A stretch of DNA of 34,306 nt from JASJHI01 sp965371355. Its GTDB lineage: Bacteria; Actinomycetota; Acidimicrobiia; Acidimicrobiales; Ilumatobacteraceae. The first letter of the stretch is position 1. Every line of letters starts with the position of its first letter. Shown in pieces: positions 8,836 to 17,702 of the stretch. Both the position numbers and the translations under genes were made by a program. The DNA lies in contig CBDUYD010000008.1 of assembly GCA_965371355.1 (NCBI GenBank), forward strand, positions 1 to 34,306, given 5' to 3'. Under the pieces are notes generated by a model, which was not told the DNA's origin, searched no databases, and saw only the letters and a program-made list of their open reading frames with translations.

Positions 8836-10115
8836 ATCAGCGCCGGTTGCGTCGCCGATTTCTGGTCTTGCGCGCCACCCGCTGGTTTCCGGTCGGGCTG
8901 GTCGTGCCGGTGCTCGTCCTCCTGCTCCTCGACCGCGGATTCTCACTGGCCGAACTCGGCTTCGCGGCGGCACTCCAGGGCATCATCGTCTTCGCGCTGG
9001 AGCTCCCGACCGGCGGCTTGTCGGACATCGTCGGCCGTCGACCCGTCCTCGTGGGCGCAACCGCGATCGACTGCATTGCGGTCGTACTCCTCCTCACGGC
9101 GCGATCGATCCCGGTGCTCCTGGTCTTCTGGGCGCTGCAAGGTGTCTACCGCGCTCTCGAGAGCGGCCCCCTCGATTCGTGGTACGTCGATACGTCGCAG
9201 TCGATCGACATCGATGGGGACCCAGCGGATCTCGAGAGTGCGTTCTCGGCGGCGGGCGTCGTCACCGCGCTCGCTCTCGCCAGCGGAGCGATGATCGCGA
9301 GCGGGCTGGTGGCACTCGACCCGTTCGGCGTGGCCGAGACACTCATCGTCCCGATCATCGTGGCCGCCGTGCTCCGGGTCGTCGACCTCGGAGCGCTCGT
9401 CGCGCTGATGACCGAGGACTCCACGGCACGCGACGCGCCGGTCCGAGCGGGCACGGGCCAACTGATCGACGTGATCCGGTCGACGACGCGCAGCATCCGC
9501 GCCTCGACGATCCTGGCGGCGTTGATCGCCGTCGAGCTGTTCTGGGGGATGGGGCTGAGTGCGCTCGAGAGCCTTTCGCCGCCGAAGCTGGCGGCGACGG
9601 TCGCCGACTCCGATTCGGCGGCCGCGATCCTCGGACCCGCCGCGACGGGAGCGTGGCTCGCCGCAGCCGCCGGCGCCGCGCTGGCACCCCGTCTCGCCGG
9701 CCGGGTCGGCACCGCGCGGGCATCGATGGGACTGCATGCACTCCAGGGGCTGACCCTCGTGGCGATGGCGCTCGCCACGGGACCGCTGGGCGTGATCGCG
9801 TTCTACGTGCTCGCACTCGGCGCGCACGGCGCGATCAACCCGCTCTACCAGTCGTTGCTCCACCGACAGACCGATTCCGCGCATCGTACGACGACCATCT
9901 CCGCGGCTTCGATGGCCGGGCACGCTGGCGGCGCGATCGGAATGGTCGTTCTCGGAGCGGTCGCCATGACCGCGGGTGTGAACGTGGCATTGATCGGGGC
10001 CGCCGCCGCGATGATGGTCACCGTTCCCTTGTATCTGCCGGCGCGCCGCGCGGGCGCGGCCACGTCATCGGATCCAGTGGAGATCGCACGCGTGGAGACG
10101 ACCGGGAGGCACTGA
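8832..10115 (+). CDS. MFS transporter
   Basis: This 427-residue integral membrane protein of the major facilitator superfamily has about 12 predicted membrane segments. The loop between segments 2 and 3 carries the family signature GGLSDIVGRRPVL (about residues 56-68). The start ATG 8832 overlaps the regulator's stop by four bases (ATGA). The substrate cannot be read from the sequence; control by an adjacent ArsR-type repressor suggests export of a toxic compound or inducible uptake. The next gene is convergent, with only 30 nt between them. Confidence 0.88.
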   Translation: MNQRRLRRRFLVLRATRWFPVGLVVPVLVLLLLDRGFSLAELGFAAALQGIIVFALELPTGGLSDIVGRRPVLVGATAIDCIAVVLLLTARSIPVLLVFWALQGVYRALESGPLDSWYVDTSQSIDIDGDPADLESAFSAAGVVTALALASGAMIASGLVALDPFGVAETLIVPIIVAAVLRVVDLGALVALMTEDSTARDAPVRAGTGQLIDVIRSTTRSIRASTILAALIAVELFWGMGLSALESLSPPKLAATVADSDSAAAILGPAATGAWLAAAAGAALAPRLAGRVGTARASMGLHALQGLTLVAMALATGPLGVIAFYVLALGAHGAINPLYQSLLHRQTDSAHRTTTISAASMAGHAGGAIGMVVLGAVAMTAGVNVALIGAAAAMMVTVPLYLPARRAGAATSSDPVEIARVETTGRH

Positions 10116-10130
10116 GCGTCGCCGACCCAC

Positions 10131-10153
10131 CCGGCTGCGGTCGTGTCAGCCGG
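10131..10153. terminator. Candidate bidirectional hairpin terminator
   Basis: CCGGCTG (10131-10137) and CAGCCGG (10147-10153) form a perfect 7-bp stem with a 9-nt loop between the convergent MFS and thioredoxin-like genes. It overlaps the stop codon of the latter and lacks a T-run. Confidence 0.45.
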
Positions 10154-10607
10154 CGCCGCTCTCTCGACCGAGGTGCGGTTCGGGTGTCGAACCCGGCTCG
10201 CGTACCTCGGCGACCGCGGCCCAGAGGTCGGTGGCGGTCATCGGGCCGAGGAATGCCGCTCGGGTGACGCCATCTGCGTCGACCACGATCGACGTCGGTA
10301 CCGCGTCGATCGAGTACCGCTCGTGGAGTTCACGTTCGGCGGTGTACTCGACCTCGGCGACCGCGACCTCCGATGTCGCGAGGACTTCCGCCTTGTCGAC
10401 GACCAGCGCGCAAGCGTCACACGTCGCGGACGTGAACACGACGACGAGCCACGGAGTCTCTGCGTCTGGGAAGTCCTGACGATCGACCTGCTGAGGCACC
10501 TTGAAACTCGACTGCGTCGGCGCATCGGCCCGGCGGCGCGCCCTCGCGACGAGAGCGACGACCGCGACCACCGCGACGATCGCTCCGGCGATGACGAGAC
10601 GCTCCAT
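10146..10607 (-). CDS. Membrane-anchored thioredoxin-like protein
   Basis: This 153-residue protein has an N-terminal membrane anchor (residues 4-21) followed by a thioredoxin fold. The redox motif is TCDAC (Cys63 and Cys66) after the strand WLVVVFTSA. VPTSIVVD supplies the cis-proline (Pro104). The domain would face the outside if the anchor is N-in, pointing to disulfide reduction or exchange in the envelope; the partner is unknown. A good -10 hexamer, TATGAT, lies 8 nt before the ATG, so the gene probably has its own leaderless promoter although it lies 74 nt downstream of the acyltransferase gene. Confidence 0.85.
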   Translation of the reverse strand: MERLVIAGAIVAVVAVVALVARARRRADAPTQSSFKVPQQVDRQDFPDAETPWLVVVFTSATCDACALVVDKAEVLATSEVAVAEVEYTAERELHERYSIDAVPTSIVVDADGVTRAAFLGPMTATDLWAAVAEVREPGSTPEPHLGRESGAG

Positions 10608-10615
10608 CGACCCGG

Positions 10616-10621
10616 ATCATA
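10616..10621 (-). promoter_or_regulatory. Candidate -10 hexamer (TATGAT) of the thioredoxin-like gene
   Basis: TATGAT, a near-consensus -10, lies 8 nt before the ATG at 10607 on the minus strand. No clear -35 is visible. Confidence 0.55.
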
Positions 10622-10681
10622 CGGCCGCGCGACGAAGGCGCCGGCCCCATCCCCGTCGCGGGTCACGCCAGGGCGGGGATG

Positions 10682-11383
10682 TCAGGTCGTCCCGTGCGGT
10701 GCGTACTCGTCGACGTAGTCCTGGTGGCAACGTCGGCGGATCTCGGCCATCAGCCGATCGGTGATCTCCCGCCGCGCCCGGTTGGTGCTCTTGCCCTTCG
10801 CCCTGATCGGCTCGCCGACACTGATCGTGGCACGGCGGAACGGGCGGACCAGCCGGGCGCCGGTCGGCAGGATCTGGTCGGTGCCGATGATACCGACCGG
10901 CACGAGCGGAGCGCCCGTCGTGAGTGCGAGATGAGCGGCGCCGGAGTGCCCGCGGTGGAGCATTCCGTCTCGTGTGCGCGTTCCCTCGGGGAAGACGCCG
11001 ACCACCTCGCCGCGGTCGAGAACCTCACCCACCTGGAGAAACGCCCGGTTGAGATCGCCGGGATTGGCTCGCTCGATCGGGATCATCCCGGCCCCGCAGA
11101 ACAACCAGTTCGTGATCCGCCGGTCGGTGTACTCGGCCTTGCCGAGTACCGAGACCGGCCTCGGGAGAGCAAACATCAGAAGCACCGAATCGAAGAACGA
11201 GACGTGGTTCGCTGCCACGATCGCCGGGCCCTCCGTCGGGAGGTTCTCGGGATTTTCCACCTGCAGACGCACCAGCCCCCGCCGCGCCGGGGCGGTCAGC
11301 GCGCGGACGATCTCGTACGCGCTGCCGTGGTCGCGCCAGTCCTGCACGATCGGCAGCACCCATCGGTGCACCATGTCGACCAC
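10682..11383 (-). CDS. plsC: 1-acyl-sn-glycerol-3-phosphate acyltransferase (PlsC type)
   Basis: This 233-residue lysophospholipid acyltransferase transfers an acyl chain to lysophosphatidate or a related acceptor at the membrane. It shows the catalytic NHVSFFD motif (HX4D: His60, Asp65), the GMIPIER block (99-105) and the substrate-binding FPEGTR (131-136). GTG 11383 was selected because GGGAGGAG lies about 9 nt upstream; the frame extends to a GTG at 11416 and the next Met is at 11374. It lies about 75 nt downstream of the DUF5719 gene. Whether it acylates phospholipid or a glycolipid made by the neighbouring glycosyltransferases cannot be told. Confidence 0.88.
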   Translation of the reverse strand: MVDMVHRWVLPIVQDWRDHGSAYEIVRALTAPARRGLVRLQVENPENLPTEGPAIVAANHVSFFDSVLLMFALPRPVSVLGKAEYTDRRITNWLFCGAGMIPIERANPGDLNRAFLQVGEVLDRGEVVGVFPEGTRTRDGMLHRGHSGAAHLALTTGAPLVPVGIIGTDQILPTGARLVRPFRRATISVGEPIRAKGKSTNRARREITDRLMAEIRRRCHQDYVDEYAPHGTT

Positions 11384-11458
11384 GCTCCCAGTCTCCTCCC
11401 GCGGCCCACTCCGCACAGGGTCGAACGGCCCGAACCGGGAGTTCGGTCGGTGGGTGGA

Positions 11459-12916
11459 TCAGAAATTCGAGGCGGGGAGCGCCCACGAACCGGAGCGACC
11501 ACTGAGGTTTCCACCGCGTGACAGCAGACGTTCGACGAATACCCGATTGGTCGAGGTGACGATCAGCTCGCGGCCGATCACGTCGTCCGCCGTGAGGTCG
11601 ATCACGATCACCTCGCCCGAGCCGAGTGGGATGTCGGTCAGGCTCGGCACCGGCGATGGACCCGCCGCCCCGACGGCCTCGATCGTGATCGACGCATCGA
11701 CATTGTCGACGTTGTAGACGACAAGCGCCTCCTCGGTCGGCTCGGACGGGCCGATACCGATGTGCCATCGGGTCGCGACGTAGCCGTCCTGTCGGGGCGG
11801 CGCACCGATCAGGACCGATGTCGCGACCTGTTCGCCGGCGGGGCGCGTGATCACACGCTCGACGACGATCGAGGGGTCACCGGGGGCGCTGAAGACCGTT
11901 GCGTGCCGTCCGTCGGGAATCGTCGCTCCGGTGGCCTCGTCGTACGGGTCGAACACGACGACCCCCCGCGCCGGAACGAGGATCGGCGCCACATCGCCGA
12001 AGTTGGCTTCGACCGGGAGTCCTAGAAAGATGACATCGACTTCGACGTCGCGATCGGTCGGGTTGTAGATCGAGTATGTCTCGGTGATCCCGTCACCGCG
12101 TTCTCCATCGGCGAACCAGAACTGGTCTCGCAGCGCCGGGGCGGCCAGGCTCACGTCGTATCCCAGCCGCCCGCCGCCGAGATAGTGCTGCGCCCGTCCC
12201 ACGACCATCCTCCCGCGGGTCGCGGTGATGCGGGTGGCGATGACCGGTTCGTCGCGCGCCCCGAGTTCGGCGATCCGGATCGCCTTGACCGAATGCGGCG
12301 GGATCGTGAAACCCTGGAACGCGGCAGGAGTCGACTCTCCGGCGGTCGTGGCGAAGGCGAGGTCGGCGACGACCGCATCGTCGTAGGGATTCGACAGGAT
12401 CAGCGTCTCGATGCTCCCGTCGACCGTGAAGCCGTCGGCGAAGTACCACTCGCTCGATGTTGCGTTCGCGCAGGCGGAGACCGAGTCGCCAGCCGGGTGA
12501 TCGGCGCGCTGTTCGACGAAGCCGAGTCCACCATCGAGTTCGACGACGACGGAGGCGAACGGCGAGGTGACGAACGCGTCGATGTCGATCGTGCTCTGCG
12601 ACCAGGCGTCGACGGTGAACGAACGCGTTGCGCCGACGCCGTCCTCGGTGAGCACCGTGAACGTGCCCTCGATCGGTTCCTCATGACGATTCGACACGAT
12701 GACGTCGCCGCCGACGCCCTCCTCGCCGCTCGCCGGCACGCCCGGACAGAACCACGTCCCGGTGAGCGCCCCGTTCTCGCTCACCGCCGGCATCCAGTCG
12801 TCGGACGGCGCAGAGAACGTCGGGTCGGCGGCTGCGGGGGTGTCACGCCCGGCGAAGACGATGCCGATGAACCCGGCGATGACGACCAGCAGGGCGGGGA
12901 TGGCACGACGACTCAT
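11459..12916 (-). CDS. DUF5719 family secreted protein
   Basis: This 485-residue protein has an N-terminal signal or anchor segment (MSRRAIPALLVVIAGFIGIV) followed by an Ala/Asp junction. The rest is a long beta-rich extracytoplasmic region with repeated blocks of the type 'EWYFADGFT... ETLILSNPYDD' and 'QFWFADGERGDGITETYSIYNP', suggesting tandem beta-sandwich modules. It matches DUF5719, a family usually encoded beside a glycosyltransferase-2/membrane fusion in actinobacteria. That is the case here: its ATG overlaps the upstream stop as ATGA. The pairing implies a shared envelope function, but no biochemical role is known to me. Confidence 0.8.
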   Translation of the reverse strand: MSRRAIPALLVVIAGFIGIVFAGRDTPAAADPTFSAPSDDWMPAVSENGALTGTWFCPGVPASGEEGVGGDVIVSNRHEEPIEGTFTVLTEDGVGATRSFTVDAWSQSTIDIDAFVTSPFASVVVELDGGLGFVEQRADHPAGDSVSACANATSSEWYFADGFTVDGSIETLILSNPYDDAVVADLAFATTAGESTPAAFQGFTIPPHSVKAIRIAELGARDEPVIATRITATRGRMVVGRAQHYLGGGRLGYDVSLAAPALRDQFWFADGERGDGITETYSIYNPTDRDVEVDVIFLGLPVEANFGDVAPILVPARGVVVFDPYDEATGATIPDGRHATVFSAPGDPSIVVERVITRPAGEQVATSVLIGAPPRQDGYVATRWHIGIGPSEPTEEALVVYNVDNVDASITIEAVGAAGPSPVPSLTDIPLGSGEVIVIDLTADDVIGRELIVTSTNRVFVERLLSRGGNLSGRSGSWALPASNF

Positions 12917-15900
12917 TCGGACTCGCTCCCTTCGATGTCGGTTCCCGCGGCAGGCTCAGGCTCAGGGACGATCTCCGGTGCCGGGTCCACCTCGTCCGAG
13001 GTCGCCCGCGAGATCTCACCGGTGATGTCGAGACCCGGGTCGAGCCCCCTGAGCGACTCGGGGAACTCCGGGAAAGGATCGTCGTCGAGACGGATCAACG
13101 TCTCGTCGTCCACCAGCACGGCGCGTCGCCGCGAGAGCGACGCGCTCAGCCTCGTCGCGGCCACGATCACGAGGAGCCACAGCGCGATCTGGATCACGAC
13201 GAGCAACGACCGACCGCTCGGCGATCGGTAGGTGAGCACCGCCTCGCCGGAGACCGATACGTCGAACGCCGTCGTCAGTCCGAACGCGGATCGCGCCGCG
13301 GTCGCGGTGCCGTCGATCTCGAGCTTCCAGTCATCGTCGAACGGAATCGCCAGGTGGACGACGTCGCCCTCCTCGACCACCGCGGTCGACGAGTCGAATT
13401 GATCGGCTCCGGCGAACGCCGGTCGGCTCATCGACAGATCGGCTCGCACGAGTGTCGCTTCGCCCGCGAGGCGGCTCGCCTCGGCGGTGGCTCCGCTGAG
13501 GACTCCGTATCGCGGCAGCCATGCCCGGTTCTCGAACACCTCGATCGTCGGGAGGCCCGTCACCGAGACCAGATCGAGTTGATCGTCGAGATCCTCGAGC
13601 AGCCCCGACGGCGTCGGTAGGGGGTCGTCGGCGGTCGAGACGACACCATCGAACTCCGGCACGACGATGAAACGGATGCCCAGCGGGGCGAGCAGGCGAC
13701 CGGCACGCAGAGTCGACGAGTTGGCGATCTCGTCGAGGGCCGAGTCGATCGCATCGGCGGTGTCGTTCGGCGGCGGTGCCCACCGATCGCGCGTGTCGAA
13801 CGCAGCGTCGCTCTTCACCGCCCACGAGATCTCGTCGCGGTACTCGCTCGAGGGGACGGGCAGAATCCGTGCGTCGCCGATATACAGCACGTTGTAGGCG
13901 CCCGCCTGGGCAGCATCGGGGAGCGACGCCTCGAGCAGGTCGCTCAACGGCGTGTTCGGCATCTTCCACGCACCGTCTCCGATCGCCAGCACGCCAGGGA
14001 TGAGACCGATGACGACGGCCGTGCTGGCGAGGATGCCGAGGGGCTGGCGCCATCCGAACGAGCCACCGCGCACGTCGAGATCGAACGCCGCGAGTGCCGC
14101 CGCCGCCGAAAGTGCAACACCGATCGCCACCGGCACCAGCAGCACGCCGGCCTCGGGACCGCGCAACGGCATGGCGTCGCGGTCGAAGAGCACCGCCAGG
14201 GCTCCGAAGGCGATGACGAGCACCCCCGCACGGATCGCCCAGGTAAGGCGCCAGGCCCTAGCCAGCGCGATGGCCGCGAGCACCGGGAGGTAGAGCACGA
14301 TGGAGAGAACGGCGAAGTCGACCGAGCCGATGTCGAACGACGCGAGTTCGAGGAGTCCTCGCCCGGGGTCTCCGATCGGCGGAGCGCCTACGAGGTCGTT
14401 CCACGTCCACGTGAGGATCCACGGCAGGTTCAGGAGCGCACCGAGCGCGGTGGCGATCAGCGCAGCGAACAGGTAGCCGAGCGCGGTGCGCCATGGTGCG
14501 AGCGCGATCAGCGTCCCGAGACAGAGCAGCACACCGAGCGCGAGCGCGACGACCAGCGAGATCGGAGCGAACGCCGCGGCGATCGCCACGACGATTCCCG
14601 CGCTGATCGACCGGCGGATCTGCTCTGGCCACGACAACGAGACGAGGCCGTCGGCGACGTCCATGTGGGCGGTCCGGGGGTCGGCCGTGCCGACACCTGC
14701 GGCGCCGCGGTACAGGTGCAGGATCCACGGCGACGAGGCGTAGACGACGAGCACGGTCAGGCGGCCCTCCGAGAGCGCCCCGCCCACCAGTGGACTCGCG
14801 GCATATACGAGGAGCGCCGCGATCCTGGCCCTGGTCGACGGGAAGACCGTCGCCAGCTTCCACATGCCTCCGATGCCGACCAGCACGAGGCCGAGGACGA
14901 ACAGGGTGTGTAGCAGACCCATCCGGAACAAGGTCGCGAACGACAGGCCGGCCAGGGTCGCCCATCCCGTAGGTGTCGCAGATGTCGCCCCCGCTCCGTT
15001 TCCGTTGAACGCGGAGAGGTAGGAATCGAACAGGAGGCGCGGGCTGTCGGGGAACAACAGGAACTCGCCGACCGGGGGCACCCCTCCGCTGAGCAACTCC
15101 CGGCTGCCGATGGCGAGCGCGGCAATGACGACGGCCCAGGCGACTACCGGTGCCGTGGTGCTGTCGCGCCACCGCCGAACGTTGGTCTCCGCACCGACGT
15201 AGGTCGCCTTCTCACGGCTGCGTAGATACTCGTTCAGGCGGGCGCTCCCACGTTCTTGGAGACCGGCCACCTCGCGTTCGGGGACGCGTCGCAGCGGGCG
15301 CACCACTCGGCGCCGGGCGATCAGCGAGCCGGTGCGCGGGACCAGCCCGACGAGCGCCCGCAACGAGGCGACGGCATCGACGAACCGTCCGGTGAACAAT
15401 CCGACGACCATCTCGACCAACGTCAGCAGTACGAGTTCGAGCGACCGACCGAGCAGTCTCGCCGCACCCGTCAGCGTGGCCACCGATCTCATGCGGTGAC
15501 GGGCGTCGAGGTTGCGGCGATTGAGATCGGGACGCCGCTCCTCGAGCGCCTCCCGGTGACGAACGCGGGCGGACGGCGCGACCAGCACGCGCGCTCCGCT
15601 GTAGTGCACGCGCCAGCAGAACTCGACGTCGTCGCCGTAGAAGTCGATCGCCGGGTCGAATCCGCCGACCTCGCGGAACAGATCGGCACGGATCAGCATG
15701 AAGGCCGACGGCGTGACGAACACATCGCGGACTCCGTCGTGTTGTTCCTGGTCGACCTCACCTTCCTCGACGAGGTGGTCGACCTCGCCGAATCGGTCGA
15801 GTCCGAGTCCGACCGCCTGCAACAGTGCCGGGTCGTCCCACTCGACGAACTTCGGGCCGACCACTCCGGCGTTCGATCGGTACAACTCCTCGACGAGCAG

Positions 15901-16224
15901 GCGAACGGCATCGGGCGCCGGCGCGACGTCGTCGTGACAGACGAGGAACAGCCCACTGTCACCCTCGACGAGGTGCAGCACCTCGTTGACCGTGACCCCG
16001 AAGCCCGGGTTGGCGGCGATCGCGCGCACGAAGGCGCCGGGGAGTCGATTGTGCACCCGCTGCTCGGTTGTCTCCGGCGCGGACCCTGTGTCGAGGAAGA
16101 GGAAGCGGAGGTTCGGGTAGTCCTGCGCCGCGAGCGCGTCGAGTGTGTCGTCGAACCATGAACCCGGTTCGTGTACGACGACGACCGCGACGACGGGCGG
16201 CGCTTGCAGGGTGTCCGGTTCCAC
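12913..16224 (-). CDS. Glycosyltransferase family 2 fused to a large membrane protein
   Basis: This 1103-residue fusion starts with a GT-A fold family 2 domain (about residues 10-230). It has an HDDV nucleotide-sugar/metal motif (97-100) and the GDDVEFCWR block (197-205) typical of rhamnosyl/galactofuranosyl-like GT2 enzymes. Many membrane segments follow (two near 235-290, then about 360-790), then an extracytoplasmic region of about 250 residues, a final membrane helix and an acidic Glu/Pro tail. It probably adds a sugar to a lipid-linked envelope glycan and may act in its transfer or export; donor and acceptor are unknown. GTG 16224 lies 9 nt after a TAGCCT hexamer. Its stop overlaps the DUF5719 start. 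Mycobacterial WbbL1 is a much shorter GT2 from a comparable neighbourhood. Confidence 0.85.
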   Translation of the reverse strand: MEPDTLQAPPVVAVVVVHEPGSWFDDTLDALAAQDYPNLRFLFLDTGSAPETTEQRVHNRLPGAFVRAIAANPGFGVTVNEVLHLVEGDSGLFLVCHDDVAPAPDAVRLLVEELYRSNAGVVGPKFVEWDDPALLQAVGLGLDRFGEVDHLVEEGEVDQEQHDGVRDVFVTPSAFMLIRADLFREVGGFDPAIDFYGDDVEFCWRVHYSGARVLVAPSARVRHREALEERRPDLNRRNLDARHRMRSVATLTGAARLLGRSLELVLLTLVEMVVGLFTGRFVDAVASLRALVGLVPRTGSLIARRRVVRPLRRVPEREVAGLQERGSARLNEYLRSREKATYVGAETNVRRWRDSTTAPVVAWAVVIAALAIGSRELLSGGVPPVGEFLLFPDSPRLLFDSYLSAFNGNGAGATSATPTGWATLAGLSFATLFRMGLLHTLFVLGLVLVGIGGMWKLATVFPSTRARIAALLVYAASPLVGGALSEGRLTVLVVYASSPWILHLYRGAAGVGTADPRTAHMDVADGLVSLSWPEQIRRSISAGIVVAIAAAFAPISLVVALALGVLLCLGTLIALAPWRTALGYLFAALIATALGALLNLPWILTWTWNDLVGAPPIGDPGRGLLELASFDIGSVDFAVLSIVLYLPVLAAIALARAWRLTWAIRAGVLVIAFGALAVLFDRDAMPLRGPEAGVLLVPVAIGVALSAAAALAAFDLDVRGGSFGWRQPLGILASTAVVIGLIPGVLAIGDGAWKMPNTPLSDLLEASLPDAAQAGAYNVLYIGDARILPVPSSEYRDEISWAVKSDAAFDTRDRWAPPPNDTADAIDSALDEIANSSTLRAGRLLAPLGIRFIVVPEFDGVVSTADDPLPTPSGLLEDLDDQLDLVSVTGLPTIEVFENRAWLPRYGVLSGATAEASRLAGEATLVRADLSMSRPAFAGADQFDSSTAVVEEGDVVHLAIPFDDDWKLEIDGTATAARSAFGLTTAFDVSVSGEAVLTYRSPSGRSLLVVIQIALWLLVIVAATRLSASLSRRRAVLVDDETLIRLDDDPFPEFPESLRGLDPGLDITGEISRATSDEVDPAPEIVPEPEPAAGTDIEGSESE

Positions 16225-16233
16225 GATGGATCG

Positions 16234-16239
16234 AGGCTA
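16234..16239 (-). promoter_or_regulatory. Candidate -10 hexamer (TAGCCT) of the GT2-fusion gene
   Basis: TAGCCT on the minus strand lies 9 nt before GTG 16224 and no Shine-Dalgarno sequence is present, consistent with a leaderless transcript. Confidence 0.45.
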
Positions 16240-16291
16240 TCGGTGGCCCGGGGCCGCGGGCGGTCAACCCGAATCGCTACCTCGACCTCGA

Positions 16292-16324
16292 CCGGAGACC
16301 CGGGGCCGGAGACGCGGGGCCGGA
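16292..16324. repeat. 14-bp tandem repeat in a divergent promoter region
   Basis: CCGGAGACCCGGGG (16292-16305) is followed by CCGGAGACGCGGGG (16306-16319) and a partial third copy CCGGA (16320-16324). It lies between the two divergent -10 elements at 16234 and 16349 and may be a regulator-binding direct repeat or a slippage product. Confidence 0.6.
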
Positions 16325-16348
16325 CCACGACGGCACTCGACCCCTCGG

Positions 16349-16354
16349 TAGGCT
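16349..16354 (+). promoter_or_regulatory. Candidate -10 hexamer (TAGGCT) of the flippase gene
   Basis: TAGGCT lies 10 nt before GTG 16365. It is identical to the hexamer before ftsH. Confidence 0.45.
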
Positions 16355-16364
16355 CGTCGGTCTC

Positions 16365-17690
16365 GTGTCGTCCTCGTCGATCCCCGCGCGGCTGCGCGCG
16401 TCACTGCCCGAGGGCACCCTCCCCGTCGGACTCGCGCTGCTCGTCGCCGGCGTCGCGACCTACGCGTTCTTCAAGGTCGGCAATATCGCCGTCGGCGGCG
16501 ATGTCGCCTTCGAACCGATCGCCTCACTCTGGTTCCTCACGTTCGCGCTCGCTCCCGGCTTCTTTCTCCCGCTCGAGCAGGAGCTCGGGCGCGCGATCGC
16601 TCATCGCCGTGCGCTCGGCCACGGCTCCAGGCCGGTTGTCGACAAGGTCGTCAAGCTCGGGATCCTCCTCGTCGTCGTCGTCGGCCTCGCCATCATCGTC
16701 CTCAGCCCGCTGATCGCCAACGCCTACTTCGACGGTGACTGGTTCATGGTCGTCGCGCTGGCGCTGGCGTTCACGGCGTACGCGCCGGCCCACATCGCAC
16801 GCGGCATCTGTGCTGGCAGCGGACGCTTCAACGACTACGCGATCGTGATGGGATCCGACGGCGTCGTCAGGATCGTACTGTGCGTTCTGCTGGCCGTGAT
16901 CGGCGTCCACGCGGCCGGCGCCTACGGACTCGCCGTCGCCGTCTCCCCGCTCTTCGCGGTCGCGTTCGTGTACCGCAGAGGCAGTCTGCACACCGAACCG
17001 GGTCCCGAGGCCGAGTGGAGCGAGGTCACCGCGAACCTCGGCTGGCTGCTCCTCGGCTCGGTGTTCGCCGCAACGCTGCTCAATGCCGGGCCGATCGCGG
17101 CCACCATCCTCGCCGATGACGACCAGGACGCGCTCGTCACCCAGTTCTCCTACGGCGTTCTGCTCGCCCGAATCCCCCTGTTCCTGTTCCAGGCTGTGCA
17201 GGCCGCACTGCTGCCGGGCCTCAGCCGGATGGCCGCGCGCGGCGAACTCACCGAGTTCCGCAGCGGCCTGAAACGTCTGATGTCGGTCGTGCTGCTCGTC
17301 GGGGTAGTGGGCACGGTCGGCGCATTCATCATCGGCCCGTGGGCGATCGACGTCGTCTACGACGCCGACCTCACCGGCCGCACGCTGGCGATCCTGGCGA
17401 TGGGCAGCGCCTTCTACATGATGGCGATCGCCACCGCGCAGGCGGTGATCGCACTCAAGGGGCACGCCCTCGTCGCGCTCGGCTGGGGGGCCGGCGTCAT
17501 CGCATTCCTGCTCGGCACGTGGCTCTCGAGCGACGACCTGTTCCGCCGGATCGAACTCGGTCTGCTGATCTCGTCGATCACCTCGATGCTCGCATTCATC
17601 CTCGCGCTGCGCTACAAGATGACGACAGGGGTCGTGCCCGATCAGGATTCGATGATGGACGCGATCACCGACATGCCGTTCGAGTCGTAA
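16365..17690 (+). CDS. Polysaccharide/lipid-linked sugar flippase (MATE/Wzx-like)
   Basis: This 441-residue protein is almost entirely membrane-embedded, with about 12-14 hydrophobic segments. Short basic loops such as EQELGRAIAHRRALG and an internal GLSRMAARGELTEFRSGLKR stretch are the pattern of the polysaccharide-biosynthesis/MOP flippase superfamily. It probably moves a lipid-linked glycan across the cytoplasmic membrane; substrate specificity is not readable. GTG 16365 was chosen from the TAGGCT hexamer 10 nt upstream; open frame further upstream overlaps the divergent gene and is rejected. Its neighbours are the GT2 fusion (divergent) and gmd (convergent, 12 nt away), which supports a glycan role. 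Confidence 0.82.
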   Translation: MSSSSIPARLRASLPEGTLPVGLALLVAGVATYAFFKVGNIAVGGDVAFEPIASLWFLTFALAPGFFLPLEQELGRAIAHRRALGHGSRPVVDKVVKLGILLVVVVGLAIIVLSPLIANAYFDGDWFMVVALALAFTAYAPAHIARGICAGSGRFNDYAIVMGSDGVVRIVLCVLLAVIGVHAAGAYGLAVAVSPLFAVAFVYRRGSLHTEPGPEAEWSEVTANLGWLLLGSVFAATLLNAGPIAATILADDDQDALVTQFSYGVLLARIPLFLFQAVQAALLPGLSRMAARGELTEFRSGLKRLMSVVLLVGVVGTVGAFIIGPWAIDVVYDADLTGRTLAILAMGSAFYMMAIATAQAVIALKGHALVALGWGAGVIAFLLGTWLSSDDLFRRIELGLLISSITSMLAFILALRYKMTTGVVPDQDSMMDAITDMPFES

Positions 17691-17702
17691 CGGCGCACCG
17701 CG

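Noticed and set aside
10116..10160. A transposon or integron end, suggested by the inverted repeat between convergent genes
   Set aside because: The arms are only 7 bp, no transposase or target duplication is nearby, and the position fits a terminator.
16068..16364. N-terminal extension of the flippase frame
   Set aside because: It overlaps the divergent glycosyltransferase gene and its promoter, is Arg/Pro-rich with no family similarity, and a -10 hexamer sits just before GTG 16365.
17691..17702. Terminator between the flippase gene and gmd
   Set aside because: The 12-nt gap and flanks hold only short imperfect GCG/CGC pairings, no convincing stem.
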